From contig CATOST010000001.1 of assembly GCA_951812665.1 (NCBI GenBank), forward strand, positions 1-32,513: 32,513 bases of DNA. Reading direction: 5' to 3'. The notes under the pieces were generated by a model that saw only the letters and a list, made by a program, of their open reading frames with translations, ran no database searches and was not told the DNA's origin. Source of the stretch: an uncultured Acidobacteriota bacterium (GTDB lineage: Bacteria; Acidobacteriota; UBA6911; RPQK01; JAJDTT01). Each line of letters starts with the position of its first letter. Position 1 is the first letter of the stretch. This document shows, one piece after another, positions 6,362 to 14,654 of the stretch. The position numbers were made by a program, and so were the translations under genes.

Positions 6362-8896
6362 TCAGGACCGAACCAGGACGAGGTCCTGGCCGCGGCTGGA
6401 GGCGTATTCGGAATTCGTCCGCGTAATGCGAGCCAGAGTCTTGGCCAGGGGATACGAACTCTCCACCTTGGAAGCCCCGACGCCCACCGGTATGAAGTTC
6501 CCGCCCTGAGCATCCCAGATGGCCTTGTTCACCCGGTAGGCGCGCTCTTGGGCCGCTTCGTAGGAGGCATCCGCAAACACGTCGCGGAACTCGGTCATGC
6601 GACCCGATTCATCCAATTGGATCCAGGCGGACACGGCGACTCCGCGGCTGGAGATGGTGGCGATGGCGTCCCGGAAAGAGAGTGGCGTCGGAAACATGTA
6701 GTGGGACCCCCGCCCGTCCCCCTGAGTCATGTAGAAATGGTCCCGCATGAAGAGATTGAGCCCCTCGGCCAGCGGTTCCACCGAAAGCAGCACCGGGTCA
6801 TCCTTGCCCAGATACTCACCTCCCGAAATGACGGCCAGCTTTTCGGTGGAGGCCGACAGCAGGACCTCGTCCAGAATTTGGTGAGGCCGCGACGGATCGA
6901 ATTCCCCGTTCCGACTCCACACCCGTTTGAGGTTGAACTTCTCCACAGCCCCCAGCAGCGTCTGGCAATGCCCCGACTCGGTTTCCAGGTCCAGGAAGAT
7001 CCGGCGATGATGCTCCACGTCCCAGACCTCCAGAACCGCCCCCACGCCACCGATGGAGTCGAGGTGCCGTTGCAGCGAACCGCTGGTCCGGGCGTGATTC
7101 AGACTCCACCAGACGGGCAGGTTGAAGGCCGAGGGTCCTGCCTTGTCGATGGACAGAAGGCCTACCCGCTGCGTGCGGTTGAGGGGGAGCTCGGCGAAGC
7201 CGGGCCCCTGCCCCGAAACGTTGCCGGAGAAGACCGGTTCGGGCTCACCGGCCTCGACCAACCCGGCCTTCCAGTCCCGGTAGGATTTATCGAGGACCCC
7301 AATCTGGGACCGCTCGGCCTCGGGCAGGTGATCGGCCAACAACTCCAGAAACCGATCGGTGAGGTGAGCCAGCTCCTCCGTGGCGCGGCCGGCAGAGGCG
7401 TCTCCTACGAGATCCTGGCCCAGTCCGTACCATTTGTAACCCAGGGTGCTGGCGACCCAAACCTGGCGAAAGAAGGTTCGATAGGCAAAGAGGTGGACCG
7501 CGTTGTCGTCGGCGCCGCGGGAATGGGTCATGAGCAGGTGCTCGTCATCTCCCACTTCGATGATCTCGGAGGTCGAGGAGATGAGACCCAGCTCCGTCGC
7601 TTCCTGGAGACTCGCCTTGGCGACGAACCGGAAATGGTTCGGCGGCGTCGTGTGTCCCACTTTGCCTCCACCGTCGGCCTTGATGTCCGAGATGGTGAAA
7701 CGCGCCCGCTGGTTGGCGCCCGCAATCAGGGAATCCTGGTCAGGTATATCCTCAAGTCGACCCGCGAGTCGACCGGCCAGTGCCGCGGCCCTGGATTCCG
7801 ACGCTTGGGGATTCAGATAGGGCTCGAACTCGCCGTGTCCGACCATGTGCCGGATCAGTTCGGCGGCGTCCCGTTGCAGACAGCGGGTCTCGGGACGATT
7901 CTGGTCGAAAATATCCACGACATCGGTCTCGGAAGGGATACGGCCTCGATCGAATGATTGGTAGGCGTAAGCCACGATCCGGGCGGCTCCCTCTCCGGAA
8001 CCAAGGGGACGGCTTCCGGGAAAGTCTACCGGGACCAGTCCGACCCGGTACTCCCCGCCACGCCCTCCCGGTCCGAAATGAAACTCTCCGGCGGCCTGGG
8101 TGAATTCACCGATTGCCGGAAGCCCCGACTGGGAGCGTCCGATCAGGATGGGATTGGAACTTCCGCCCACCAGCGCCGCCGGCTCATCCCGCAGAGCGCC
8201 TTCGGCGAACCTGCCCCGAACCGCGTAGACCTGACTCAGACGCCACTGCTCGGCATCGGCGATGAGAGCCACCAACTCGTTCAGCTGGCCCGGTCCGAAC
8301 TCGTAGGTTCGGACCCGATCCCGGCCCGCGGCCAAGTCTTCGATGGATTCGACTATTCCAAGGTAGTCGTTGGCCTCGATCCTCCGTCCGGAGCCCTTGT
8401 CCGGGTTGAAGAAAAGATTGAAAAGAGACCGGTTGAAGAAACCCCACGCGCCGCCCAGAGCCTTGGCCACGAAGATGGGTTCGGCCCCTCGCTCGGTATA
8501 GGGAAAGTTCAGGAGGCGGACACCTAGAGCCTCCCGCTGCGCGTCCTCAGACAATGAGAAGACTTCCTCAGCCTCGGGGCCGGTCAGACCGGCCGCCAGC
8601 GCCTGTTCCAGGGCCTTGAGTCCACCTTGCAGTCCAACCCCGGCCGAAACCTCAACCGCATCCTCATTGGGAAATTCTCCATTGAGGCTGGAGAGATGGA
8701 TGTGAACGTCCCCGCCGAAGCCTCGGACCCAGGACCCGCGAAGACCCGATTGGAGGACCGAGGCGACCACTTCATCTCTGACGGCCTGCACGATGGCGGC
8801 CGGAGTCTCCGCCGCGGTCCAGCGGCCCAGATCTACGGAAACGATGGTGACATTGGATTGTTCGGAGACGGAATTCCCCGTTTTCATTTTGCTCAT
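6362..8896 (-). CDS. Double-length fructose-1,6-bisphosphate aldolase/phosphatase (class V FBPase)
   Basis: The C-terminal half (about 398-830 of 844) is a full archaeal-type FBP aldolase/phosphatase. It has KADGGGKVGHT (407-416), EVGDDEHLLMTHSRG (447-461), YGLGQDL (490-496), FSGNVSGQGPGFAE (556-569), DKAGPSAFNLP (584-594) and EYLGKDDPV (694-702), where Tyr695 and Lys698 match the aldolase tyrosine and Schiff-base lysine. The enzyme turns triose phosphates into fructose 6-phosphate in gluconeogenesis. Family members are usually 360-400 residues. The N-terminal half (about 15-380) looks like a second, degenerate copy: GFGGDVHIHLSS (59-70), then ERGAEPIFVAKA with FFN (135-155), VAYAYQSFDRGRI (308-320) and HGEFEPYLNP (354-363) line up with the C-terminal blocks, but the Tyr/Lys pair and metal Asp residues are gone. 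About 55 extra residues follow GQDL. Start ATG 8896, with weak GGGAG close by. Confidence 0.85.
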   Translation of the reverse strand: MSKMKTGNSVSEQSNVTIVSVDLGRWTAAETPAAIVQAVRDEVVASVLQSGLRGSWVRGFGGDVHIHLSSLNGEFPNEDAVEVSAGVGLQGGLKALEQALAAGLTGPEAEEVFSLSEDAQREALGVRLLNFPYTERGAEPIFVAKALGGAWGFFNRSLFNLFFNPDKGSGRRIEANDYLGIVESIEDLAAGRDRVRTYEFGPGQLNELVALIADAEQWRLSQVYAVRGRFAEGALRDEPAALVGGSSNPILIGRSQSGLPAIGEFTQAAGEFHFGPGGRGGEYRVGLVPVDFPGSRPLGSGEGAARIVAYAYQSFDRGRIPSETDVVDIFDQNRPETRCLQRDAAELIRHMVGHGEFEPYLNPQASESRAAALAGRLAGRLEDIPDQDSLIAGANQRARFTISDIKADGGGKVGHTTPPNHFRFVAKASLQEATELGLISSTSEIIEVGDDEHLLMTHSRGADDNAVHLFAYRTFFRQVWVASTLGYKWYGLGQDLVGDASAGRATEELAHLTDRFLELLADHLPEAERSQIGVLDKSYRDWKAGLVEAGEPEPVFSGNVSGQGPGFAELPLNRTQRVGLLSIDKAGPSAFNLPVWWSLNHARTSGSLQRHLDSIGGVGAVLEVWDVEHHRRIFLDLETESGHCQTLLGAVEKFNLKRVWSRNGEFDPSRPHQILDEVLLSASTEKLAVISGGEYLGKDDPVLLSVEPLAEGLNLFMRDHFYMTQGDGRGSHYMFPTPLSFRDAIATISSRGVAVSAWIQLDESGRMTEFRDVFADASYEAAQERAYRVNKAIWDAQGGNFIPVGVGASKVESSYPLAKTLARITRTNSEYASSRGQDLVLVRS

Positions 8897-9238
8897 GACT
8901 CCCAGACACTAGAAAAAACGATTCAACGGTACCGGCGAACGGATCTTCTGCACCGGTACCACAGCCGTCGATCAGCCAACTCTCACTCGGACGGCGTAAT
9001 TGTACCCTGCTCCCCCGAAAAAAACGTCGCCCGCCGACGCTCGCGGCCACACATCGCCGACACCCGAAGACGGGACCGGAACAGAGTCTCGGTGAGTCTG
9101 CGGATCAGCAGGTCCAGTGATGCGGTCTGGTGCCGGAGATCGGCGATAGTTGAACTCTCACAGTCGCCCGCCAATATGGAGCGGCATGGGACGCTGGAAC
9201 GTCGCCACCCGTCAGGAGGTGGGGACATTGCAAGGCGG
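8897..9238. other. 342-base intergenic region
   Basis: Between the radical SAM gene stop and the FBPase gene start. Apart from the inverted repeat at 8928-8960 I see no supported gene. A short open frame at 8983-9228 on the minus strand has no ribosome binding site or recognisable motif. It probably holds the FBPase promoter. Confidence 0.5.
8928..8960. promoter_or_regulatory. Inverted repeat upstream of the FBPase gene
   Basis: Perfect 8-bp arms GGTACCGG (8928-8935) and CCGGTACC (8953-8960) with a 17-base spacer, 32-64 bases upstream of the start at 8896. On the minus strand a run of six T lies about nine bases downstream, too far for a normal terminator. It could be an operator or a leader hairpin. 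Confidence 0.35.
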
Positions 9239-10762
9239 CTATGCTCTCGACCGGCGAAGTTCCCGGATGCCCTCGGAAAGAATGCGCAGGAAGCTGGACC
9301 GGTTCTGCCAGAGCAACAGGATCCAATGCCGCTTCTTCATCTGGGGAAAGTAGATGCCCCGGAACGCCAGCCGCGTGAAGAACATCAAGGTTCGTTCGTG
9401 GAAGGGACGCCCCTCGATTTTCTTCAATGCCTGGGCCGTGGTCTGGGGTGAATAAGACCGTCTCCAGGCTTCGTGCACTTCGGCTTCGGCCGCCTTGACG
9501 CTGATGTTGTTGGGAGTGAAGGCCATGCGGAAAGGCCTGAAATCGAGCCAGTGTTTGGGACGGGTCAGCCGCTTCTGCGCCAACAGACGATCATACAACG
9601 GGGTTGCGGGATAGGGCGTCAGCAAGCCGAACACGGGCAGCCCCGGAGGCCAGCTGTCGATGATGTCCAGGGTCTTCCGGGCCACTCCCGGACGATCGCC
9701 GTCCATCCCGAAGATGAAGGAGGTGATGGAGTAAATTCCGCGTCTGGCGAGGCGATCCAGGACCTCCGCGTATTGCGCCGGTTTGTTGAAGCCCTTGTTC
9801 ACTCCCTTGAGGTTCTCATCGTCAATCGACTCGAGACCCATGAAAATCCAGCGACCGCCACTCTCCTTGATCAGGTCCACCAGTTCTTCGTCCTTCAGCA
9901 GGTTCACGCTGATCTGAGCTACCCAGGGAATTATGGCATCCTGCGCAATGATTTCCCGAAGCAGCGATTTGGTCCGCCGCTTGTTGAGGGCGAAGTTGTC
10001 GTCGATGAAGAAAACGCCGACTCTACTGTCCTCCTTTCGGGCCCGGGCCTTGAGCCGCAGCATCTCGTCAACGACACTCTGATCGCTTCGGAAGCGAATG
10101 GAGTCGCCGAAGAACCCGGTGACGGTGCAGAAATCGCATCCGTACGGACAGCCCCGGCCGGACTCGATGGGTACGACGTAAAGGCCCTTCCAAGTGTTTC
10201 CCGCTTTCCTCAGCAGGTAGCGGCCCCAGTTGGGGATCTTGGACATGAGGTCGAACTGGCTCAAGTCCAGATCTTCCCATGGAATGTGGGGGTAGTCGTC
10301 CAGAGAGGGCTTGACCTCATGACCCGTTTCATCGACCGGCTTGTAGACTTCTTGGAGCTGACCCGCCTCCGCGTCGGCCACGATCTTGGGCCAGACGTCA
10401 TCCGCTTCCCCCAGCGCCACGGCGTCGGCGTGGCGAGGTTCGCCGCTCTTTCCGATCGGCTCGTCGGGTACCTCGGTCACGTGGGGTCCCCCCATCACGA
10501 CCTTGGCGCCCGCCGACCGAATGGCGTCGGCCATCTGGTACGCGCGCGCCGCCATCCGGGTCATGGCCCCGATGCCGGCCAACTGGATATCGTTCTCCTT
10601 GACGAATTCCATGATGTCCGCCCGGGTCATGGGCTGGGCGTTCCCGTCGATCAGGAACACCTTGTGCCCCGGAGGCGTCACCGCCTGCAGCACAAACATC
10701 CACAGATGCGGCATGTAGTTTTTCGTCACCTGGTTGTCGGGGTTGTACAACAAAATGTTCAT
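9239..10762 (-). CDS. B12-binding-type radical SAM protein
   Basis: A 507-residue protein with an N-terminal cobalamin-binding-like Rossmann domain (about 1-130; GGPHVTEVPDE at 91-101) and a radical SAM core. The [4Fe-4S] ligands are Cys205, Cys209 and Cys212 in GRGCPYGCDFC. Later core motifs (VGVFFIDDNF, WIFMGLESIDD, TSFIFGMDGD) are intact. The cobalamin loop reads LIDGN, without the His of DxHxxG, so any B12 would be bound His-off or not at all. The C-terminus is basic and aromatic. RBS AGGAAG is about seven bases before the ATG. Related enzymes act on lipids, hopanoids or tetrapyrroles. No substrate can be assigned; the neighbours give no clear lead. Confidence 0.85.
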   Translation of the reverse strand: MNILLYNPDNQVTKNYMPHLWMFVLQAVTPPGHKVFLIDGNAQPMTRADIMEFVKENDIQLAGIGAMTRMAARAYQMADAIRSAGAKVVMGGPHVTEVPDEPIGKSGEPRHADAVALGEADDVWPKIVADAEAGQLQEVYKPVDETGHEVKPSLDDYPHIPWEDLDLSQFDLMSKIPNWGRYLLRKAGNTWKGLYVVPIESGRGCPYGCDFCTVTGFFGDSIRFRSDQSVVDEMLRLKARARKEDSRVGVFFIDDNFALNKRRTKSLLREIIAQDAIIPWVAQISVNLLKDEELVDLIKESGGRWIFMGLESIDDENLKGVNKGFNKPAQYAEVLDRLARRGIYSITSFIFGMDGDRPGVARKTLDIIDSWPPGLPVFGLLTPYPATPLYDRLLAQKRLTRPKHWLDFRPFRMAFTPNNISVKAAEAEVHEAWRRSYSPQTTAQALKKIEGRPFHERTLMFFTRLAFRGIYFPQMKKRHWILLLWQNRSSFLRILSEGIRELRRSRA

Positions 10763-10950
10763 GAAGGCTTCCTCGATCCAGGGTCCGGCAGTCGGCCCCT
10801 TCCCACCATTAGCAGACTAGAAAACAGTGACACACAGATGTTCCCACGGGAGTTCAAGCACAGAGTTTACTTGAGCCGGTTTTCGATGTACAGGGCTCGA
10901 CCCAGGGTTGCCGCGAATCCAGCCAGAATGGCAACAGGCCAAAACCGGGA

Positions 10951-12330
10951 TCAAGACCCCACCAACGTCGAAGCCTGCCTGCTGACCTTGCGGACTGCCG
11001 CTCCGATTTCTTCCATGTCGGAACGCGAACCCAGAAAGACGGATTGCCCCAACCAGACGGCCTCTTCGCAAAGGCGGTCGTTCTCGGGGCAGCGATTCCG
11101 CTCGGGCCATTCCTTGAGGACCCTTTCCGGATAAATTCTCCGAAAGGCACGGGACTGGAGGGTCTGCTCCAGGAACGGCTCCCGGTTCAGTGGACGATAG
11201 CCGGGCGAGCAGCGAACCCCCTCCGCCCGAAGCGCTTCCAGGAATCGGTTCCTCGGAAGACCCGCAAAAGCTTCGGGCCGGTAGCGGAACATGTAGAGGT
11301 GGTAGGCATTGCCGGTGCAGCCCTCGTATTGCCGAGAAGGCTCGATGCCGGGAATCTCATGGAACAATCGAGTCAGGTAGGCAGCGTTCTCCCTTCGAAG
11401 TCGAGTCTGGGCGTCGAGGCGCTGCAATTGGGCCAGCAGCAGCGCCCCCTGAAATTCGGTCAGGCGCCGGTTGTCGCCGCTTCGCACGTGCGCCAACGGT
11501 GCGGCCGCTCGCTCCAGGCGTCCCTCGGACGTCGCCTGGTAGCCCCGCCCGGCGTCCTGGAAGCTGGTGCAGGTCGCGGCCAGTTCGGGGTCGTCCCCGG
11601 AAATCGCTCCCCCTTCTCCGCAATTGAGATTCTTGGAAGCCTGAAAGCTGAAGCAACCCAGATCTCCCAAGGTTCCTACCGGGCGTCCTCTCCATTCCGC
11701 CAAATGAGCCTGGCAGGCGTCTTCCACCACCTTCAGCCCCCGCCTCCGGGAGATCTTCAGGATCCGGTCCAGGTCACACACGTTGCCCCCCAAATGAACC
11801 GGGATGACGGCTCGCGTCCGTTCGGTTGCCGTTTCCTCGATTCGAGACGGATCCAGCTGGGAGGTTTCACGATCGGAGTCCGCAAAGATGGGCAGGGCGT
11901 GGCAGAGCAGAACCACGTTGATGGTGGCGACGAAGGTGTATGGGGGGACGATGACCTCGTCTCCGGGTCCCACCCCCAAGGCATTCAACGAAGTGTAGAG
12001 GGCGCTGGTCCCGCTGGAGGTGGCGACGACGTACTTTGCGCCCAGCCGCTCCCTCCACTCCGCCTCGAAACGCTCGACGTAGCTACCGCCCCTCCGGTTC
12101 CAGCGCCGCGTTTCCAGCACTTCTTTCCAGATCTTCCGGTCGCCGTCCTCGAGGATCGGCCACGAGCTGAAGGGCCGCGACCGGACCGGAGTTCCCCCCA
12201 GCAGAGCCAGCCGATCGTCGCGAGTCGTTTTCGTCAGCGGCGCCGAGGCCGCCCGGCCCGTAAGCCGGGTGCCTGCGAACGCGGCCGAGGCGCCCAGAAA
12301 GAAACGGCGCGACCAACTTCTGCCTTTCAT
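10951..12330 (-). CDS. Tat-exported DegT/DnrJ/EryC1-family aminotransferase
   Basis: A 459-residue fold-type I PLP enzyme of the sugar aminotransferase group. Its N-terminus is a Tat signal (SRRFFLGASAAFAG), followed by the DegT core: SSGTSALYTSL, then PPYTFVATIN, VVEDACQAH and SFQASKNLNCGEGG with the PLP lysine. The ATG at 12330 is chosen over a GTG two codons earlier because GGAGGT (12335-12340) is spaced correctly for it. DegT enzymes usually work in the cytosol on nucleotide sugars, so export is unusual: PLP would have to be loaded before Tat transport. The ornithine cyclodeaminase-family gene starts 36 bases upstream in the same direction. Substrate unknown. Confidence 0.85.
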   Translation of the reverse strand: MKGRSWSRRFFLGASAAFAGTRLTGRAASAPLTKTTRDDRLALLGGTPVRSRPFSSWPILEDGDRKIWKEVLETRRWNRRGGSYVERFEAEWRERLGAKYVVATSSGTSALYTSLNALGVGPGDEVIVPPYTFVATINVVLLCHALPIFADSDRETSQLDPSRIEETATERTRAVIPVHLGGNVCDLDRILKISRRRGLKVVEDACQAHLAEWRGRPVGTLGDLGCFSFQASKNLNCGEGGAISGDDPELAATCTSFQDAGRGYQATSEGRLERAAAPLAHVRSGDNRRLTEFQGALLLAQLQRLDAQTRLRRENAAYLTRLFHEIPGIEPSRQYEGCTGNAYHLYMFRYRPEAFAGLPRNRFLEALRAEGVRCSPGYRPLNREPFLEQTLQSRAFRRIYPERVLKEWPERNRCPENDRLCEEAVWLGQSVFLGSRSDMEEIGAAVRKVSRQASTLVGS

Positions 12331-12366
12331 TTGCACCTCCCGTCGATGCCCCTGCGTTTATCCACC

Positions 12367-13362
12367 TCAGGAAAAGGCGACGTGGACGCCCAGATCCTGG
12401 TCGCGGGCCTGCTGGAAAATGGTGCGAGCGATCGTGGTGTCCTGGATGCCGATCCCCACTCCGTCATAGAGGGTGATCTGATCCTCGTCCGTCCGGCCCG
12501 CGACGGCCCCGTTGATGACCTGGCCCAAGGAGCCGGCATAGCAGTCCTGACCCAGGATTCCAGCCTCCACCGCCTGACTCACCTCGCCCCGAACCAGAGC
12601 ATGCTTGACAAAATCGGCGAACAGCCGGCAGCGGGGCATCAACTCCATTTCACATTCGATCTTCTCCCCCAGATCCGAACCCATGCAGCAGAGATGAGTT
12701 CCGGGCCGGACCCAATCGGAGCAGACGATGGGCCGGCGGCTGGTGGTCGCGGTTACGATGACGTCTGCCCCGCGGCACGCCTCCTCGGCCTCGGCCACCT
12801 GGATCGGCGCCGGCGCCTCGCCGGCGAGTTCGCGGCTCACCTGCTCGGCCGCTTCCCGGCGCAGATCGTGGAGGTAGATCCGGCTGAAGGGCCGGACCGA
12901 GCTGACCGCCCGCAGGCACTGGCGTCCCAACTGTCCGGCGCCGATCACGGTCAGCGTCGCCGAATCGGGACGGCTCAAGTGTTTCGCGCTCACCGCCGCA
13001 GCCGCGCCGGTACGGTACATGGTGGGCAGGGTGCCGTCGCAGATCATCAGGAGCTCTCCGGTCCGGGGCTCGAATGCGGCGATCCAACTGTTGGTGGTGG
13101 GCAGGCCCCACTCCAGGTTGTCGGCCCGTTCCTGGCCGACCTTCATGGAAAGCAGGTCGGCGGCCTCGGTATAGCCGGTGATGCAGGCCGCCATGCCCCC
13201 GCTCGTCCCGGGAATCGACAACGGATAGATGGCTTTGGGAGGGAGGAAATCATTGCCCCGCTCGAATTCTCCCATGGCGTGCTCGATGGCGGGGATGGCG
13301 GCCTTGATGTCGATTCGGGAACCGATGTCCTTGCGGGTCAGAATGATTGTTTCTCGAGCCAT
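12367..13362 (-). CDS. Ornithine cyclodeaminase/mu-crystallin family protein
   Basis: A 331-residue NAD(P)-dependent enzyme. The Rossmann motif GAGQLGRQ lies at 141-148, preceded by the family block LSMKVGQERADN (71-82) and followed by VTATTSRRPIV (203-213) and GSDLGEKIE (228-236). The family includes ornithine cyclodeaminase, alanine dehydrogenase, ketimine reductase and siderophore diaminopropionate enzymes; sequence alone does not choose among them. The ATG at 13362 lies inside the end of the upstream aminotransferase gene, a 25-base overlap that implies translational coupling. The pair could interconvert an amino acid and a cyclic imine or keto acid. Confidence 0.85.
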   Translation of the reverse strand: MARETIILTRKDIGSRIDIKAAIPAIEHAMGEFERGNDFLPPKAIYPLSIPGTSGGMAACITGYTEAADLLSMKVGQERADNLEWGLPTTNSWIAAFEPRTGELLMICDGTLPTMYRTGAAAAVSAKHLSRPDSATLTVIGAGQLGRQCLRAVSSVRPFSRIYLHDLRREAAEQVSRELAGEAPAPIQVAEAEEACRGADVIVTATTSRRPIVCSDWVRPGTHLCCMGSDLGEKIECEMELMPRCRLFADFVKHALVRGEVSQAVEAGILGQDCYAGSLGQVINGAVAGRTDEDQITLYDGVGIGIQDTTIARTIFQQARDQDLGVHVAFS

Positions 13363-14504
13363 GGAATCATCCTTTCGAATGCCTTCTCGATCTGGTCCAT
13401 GGAGGTCGCGAAGCTGATCCGCAGGGCGTTGTTGCAGGATCGGCCGAAAGCGCCTCCCGGGATGGTGCAGACACGAGCCTCCTTGAGCATCTGCATGGCC
13501 ACCTCGAATCCATCGGCTCCCTCGGGAAGGAAGGGCATGATGAAGAATGCACCCCCCGGCTTGTAGCCGGTCAGAGAAGGCGCCTGATCCACCAGTTCCA
13601 CGATCCGGTCCCGACGCCTGCGGTATTGCCGGACCATTTCGTCGACGCAACTCTGGTCCCCTTCCAGGGCCGCCACGACGGCCCACTGGGAAGCGGTGTT
13701 CTCGGTGGTGCTGATGAACATGTGGTAGCGCTGAAGGTCCACGATGTTCCGGGCGCTGGAGATGGCCCATCCCAGACGCAGCCCGGCCATGGAGTAGGTC
13801 TTGGACACGCTGCTGGCCACGATCACATGATCCAGCGACGGGGAGCAGGTCAGAGCGCTGGCGTATTCCACGTCGTCGAGGATGAGACACTCGTAGACCT
13901 CGTCGCTGATCAGGGCCAGTCCCCGCTCGGCCGCCGCCTCGCTGATGGCGCGGATCGTCTCCTCGGGATAGATGGCGCCCGTCGGGTTTCCCGGGGAATT
14001 GAGCATGATGGCGCAGGTGCGATCATTGATGGCGTCGATCACCGCCTGCGGGTCCAATTGGTACCCTTCCCCGGCCGTCGTCACCAGGGGCCGGGGGATG
14101 GCTCCGGCCATGCGAAGGATGTGGACCAGGATGAAGACCGGCTCGACGACGATCACCTCCATGCCCGGTTTGACAGCGGCAGTGAGAGCCATGAACATGG
14201 CCTGGCAACAGCCGGTGGTGATGAGGACGTTGCCGGGACCGAGGTCGATGCCGTAACGGAGGTTGTACCAGTCGGCGACGGCCTCCCGTAGCCGGGGCAG
14301 TCCGGCGTCCAGCTCATACCGCGTCTTGCCCTCCCGGAGCGCCCGGACGTGTGCCTCGACGATGTGGGAGGGAGTGGGAAAATCGGGCTGGCCGATGGAG
14401 AGATGGACCACATCCTCCATGGCGGCGGCGGTGTTGAAATACTTGCGAATGGGAGAGAACGGAAGCTCGGCCAGATTCGGATTCCAGTCGATGCCTGCGG
14501 TCAT
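13338..14504 (-). CDS. Class I/II (AspC-like) PLP aminotransferase
   Basis: A 388-residue fold-type I aminotransferase with LSIGQPDFPTP near the N-terminus, NSPGNPTGAIY, SDEVYECLI and the PLP lysine in SSVSKTYSMAGLRLGW; the C-terminal Arg of ALRISFA binds the substrate carboxylate. It belongs to the aspartate/aromatic aminotransferase superfamily. The ATG at 14504 has GAGG just upstream; the frame extends 26 residues further without family resemblance. Its 3' end overlaps the ornithine cyclodeaminase-family gene by 25 bases. It is divergent from the threonine-aldolase gene across a 150-base gap that probably holds both promoters. Confidence 0.88.
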   Translation of the reverse strand: MTAGIDWNPNLAELPFSPIRKYFNTAAAMEDVVHLSIGQPDFPTPSHIVEAHVRALREGKTRYELDAGLPRLREAVADWYNLRYGIDLGPGNVLITTGCCQAMFMALTAAVKPGMEVIVVEPVFILVHILRMAGAIPRPLVTTAGEGYQLDPQAVIDAINDRTCAIMLNSPGNPTGAIYPEETIRAISEAAAERGLALISDEVYECLILDDVEYASALTCSPSLDHVIVASSVSKTYSMAGLRLGWAISSARNIVDLQRYHMFISTTENTASQWAVVAALEGDQSCVDEMVRQYRRRRDRIVELVDQAPSLTGYKPGGAFFIMPFLPEGADGFEVAMQMLKEARVCTIPGGAFGRSCNNALRISFATSMDQIEKAFERMIPWLEKQSF

Positions 14505-14654
14505 GAGTCCTCGGCGCTTGCTCCTCGTCCCTGGACTTCGTGCTCCTTTCCAGGAGCGTGAACTGCGGAAATGCTCTATCAACCCGGAAGCGGTGTCAAG
14601 AAGCCTCGGGTAGCGTGCTGAAACCGCTCATCAGACGAGACACACGGAGAAATC

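Noticed and set aside
6329..7957. Long plus-strand open frame opposite the FBPase gene
   Set aside because: It mirrors the GC-rich coding strand, has no recognisable domain or ribosome binding site, and lies wholly antisense to a clearly homologous gene. The same applies to long antisense frames at 548-1837, 9473-11134, 11044-13566, 14631-15989, 23441-24955 and 26120-28072.
8983..9228. 81-residue minus-strand open frame between FBPase and radical SAM genes
   Set aside because: Composition is Arg/Ser-rich without motifs, and no ribosome binding site precedes it.
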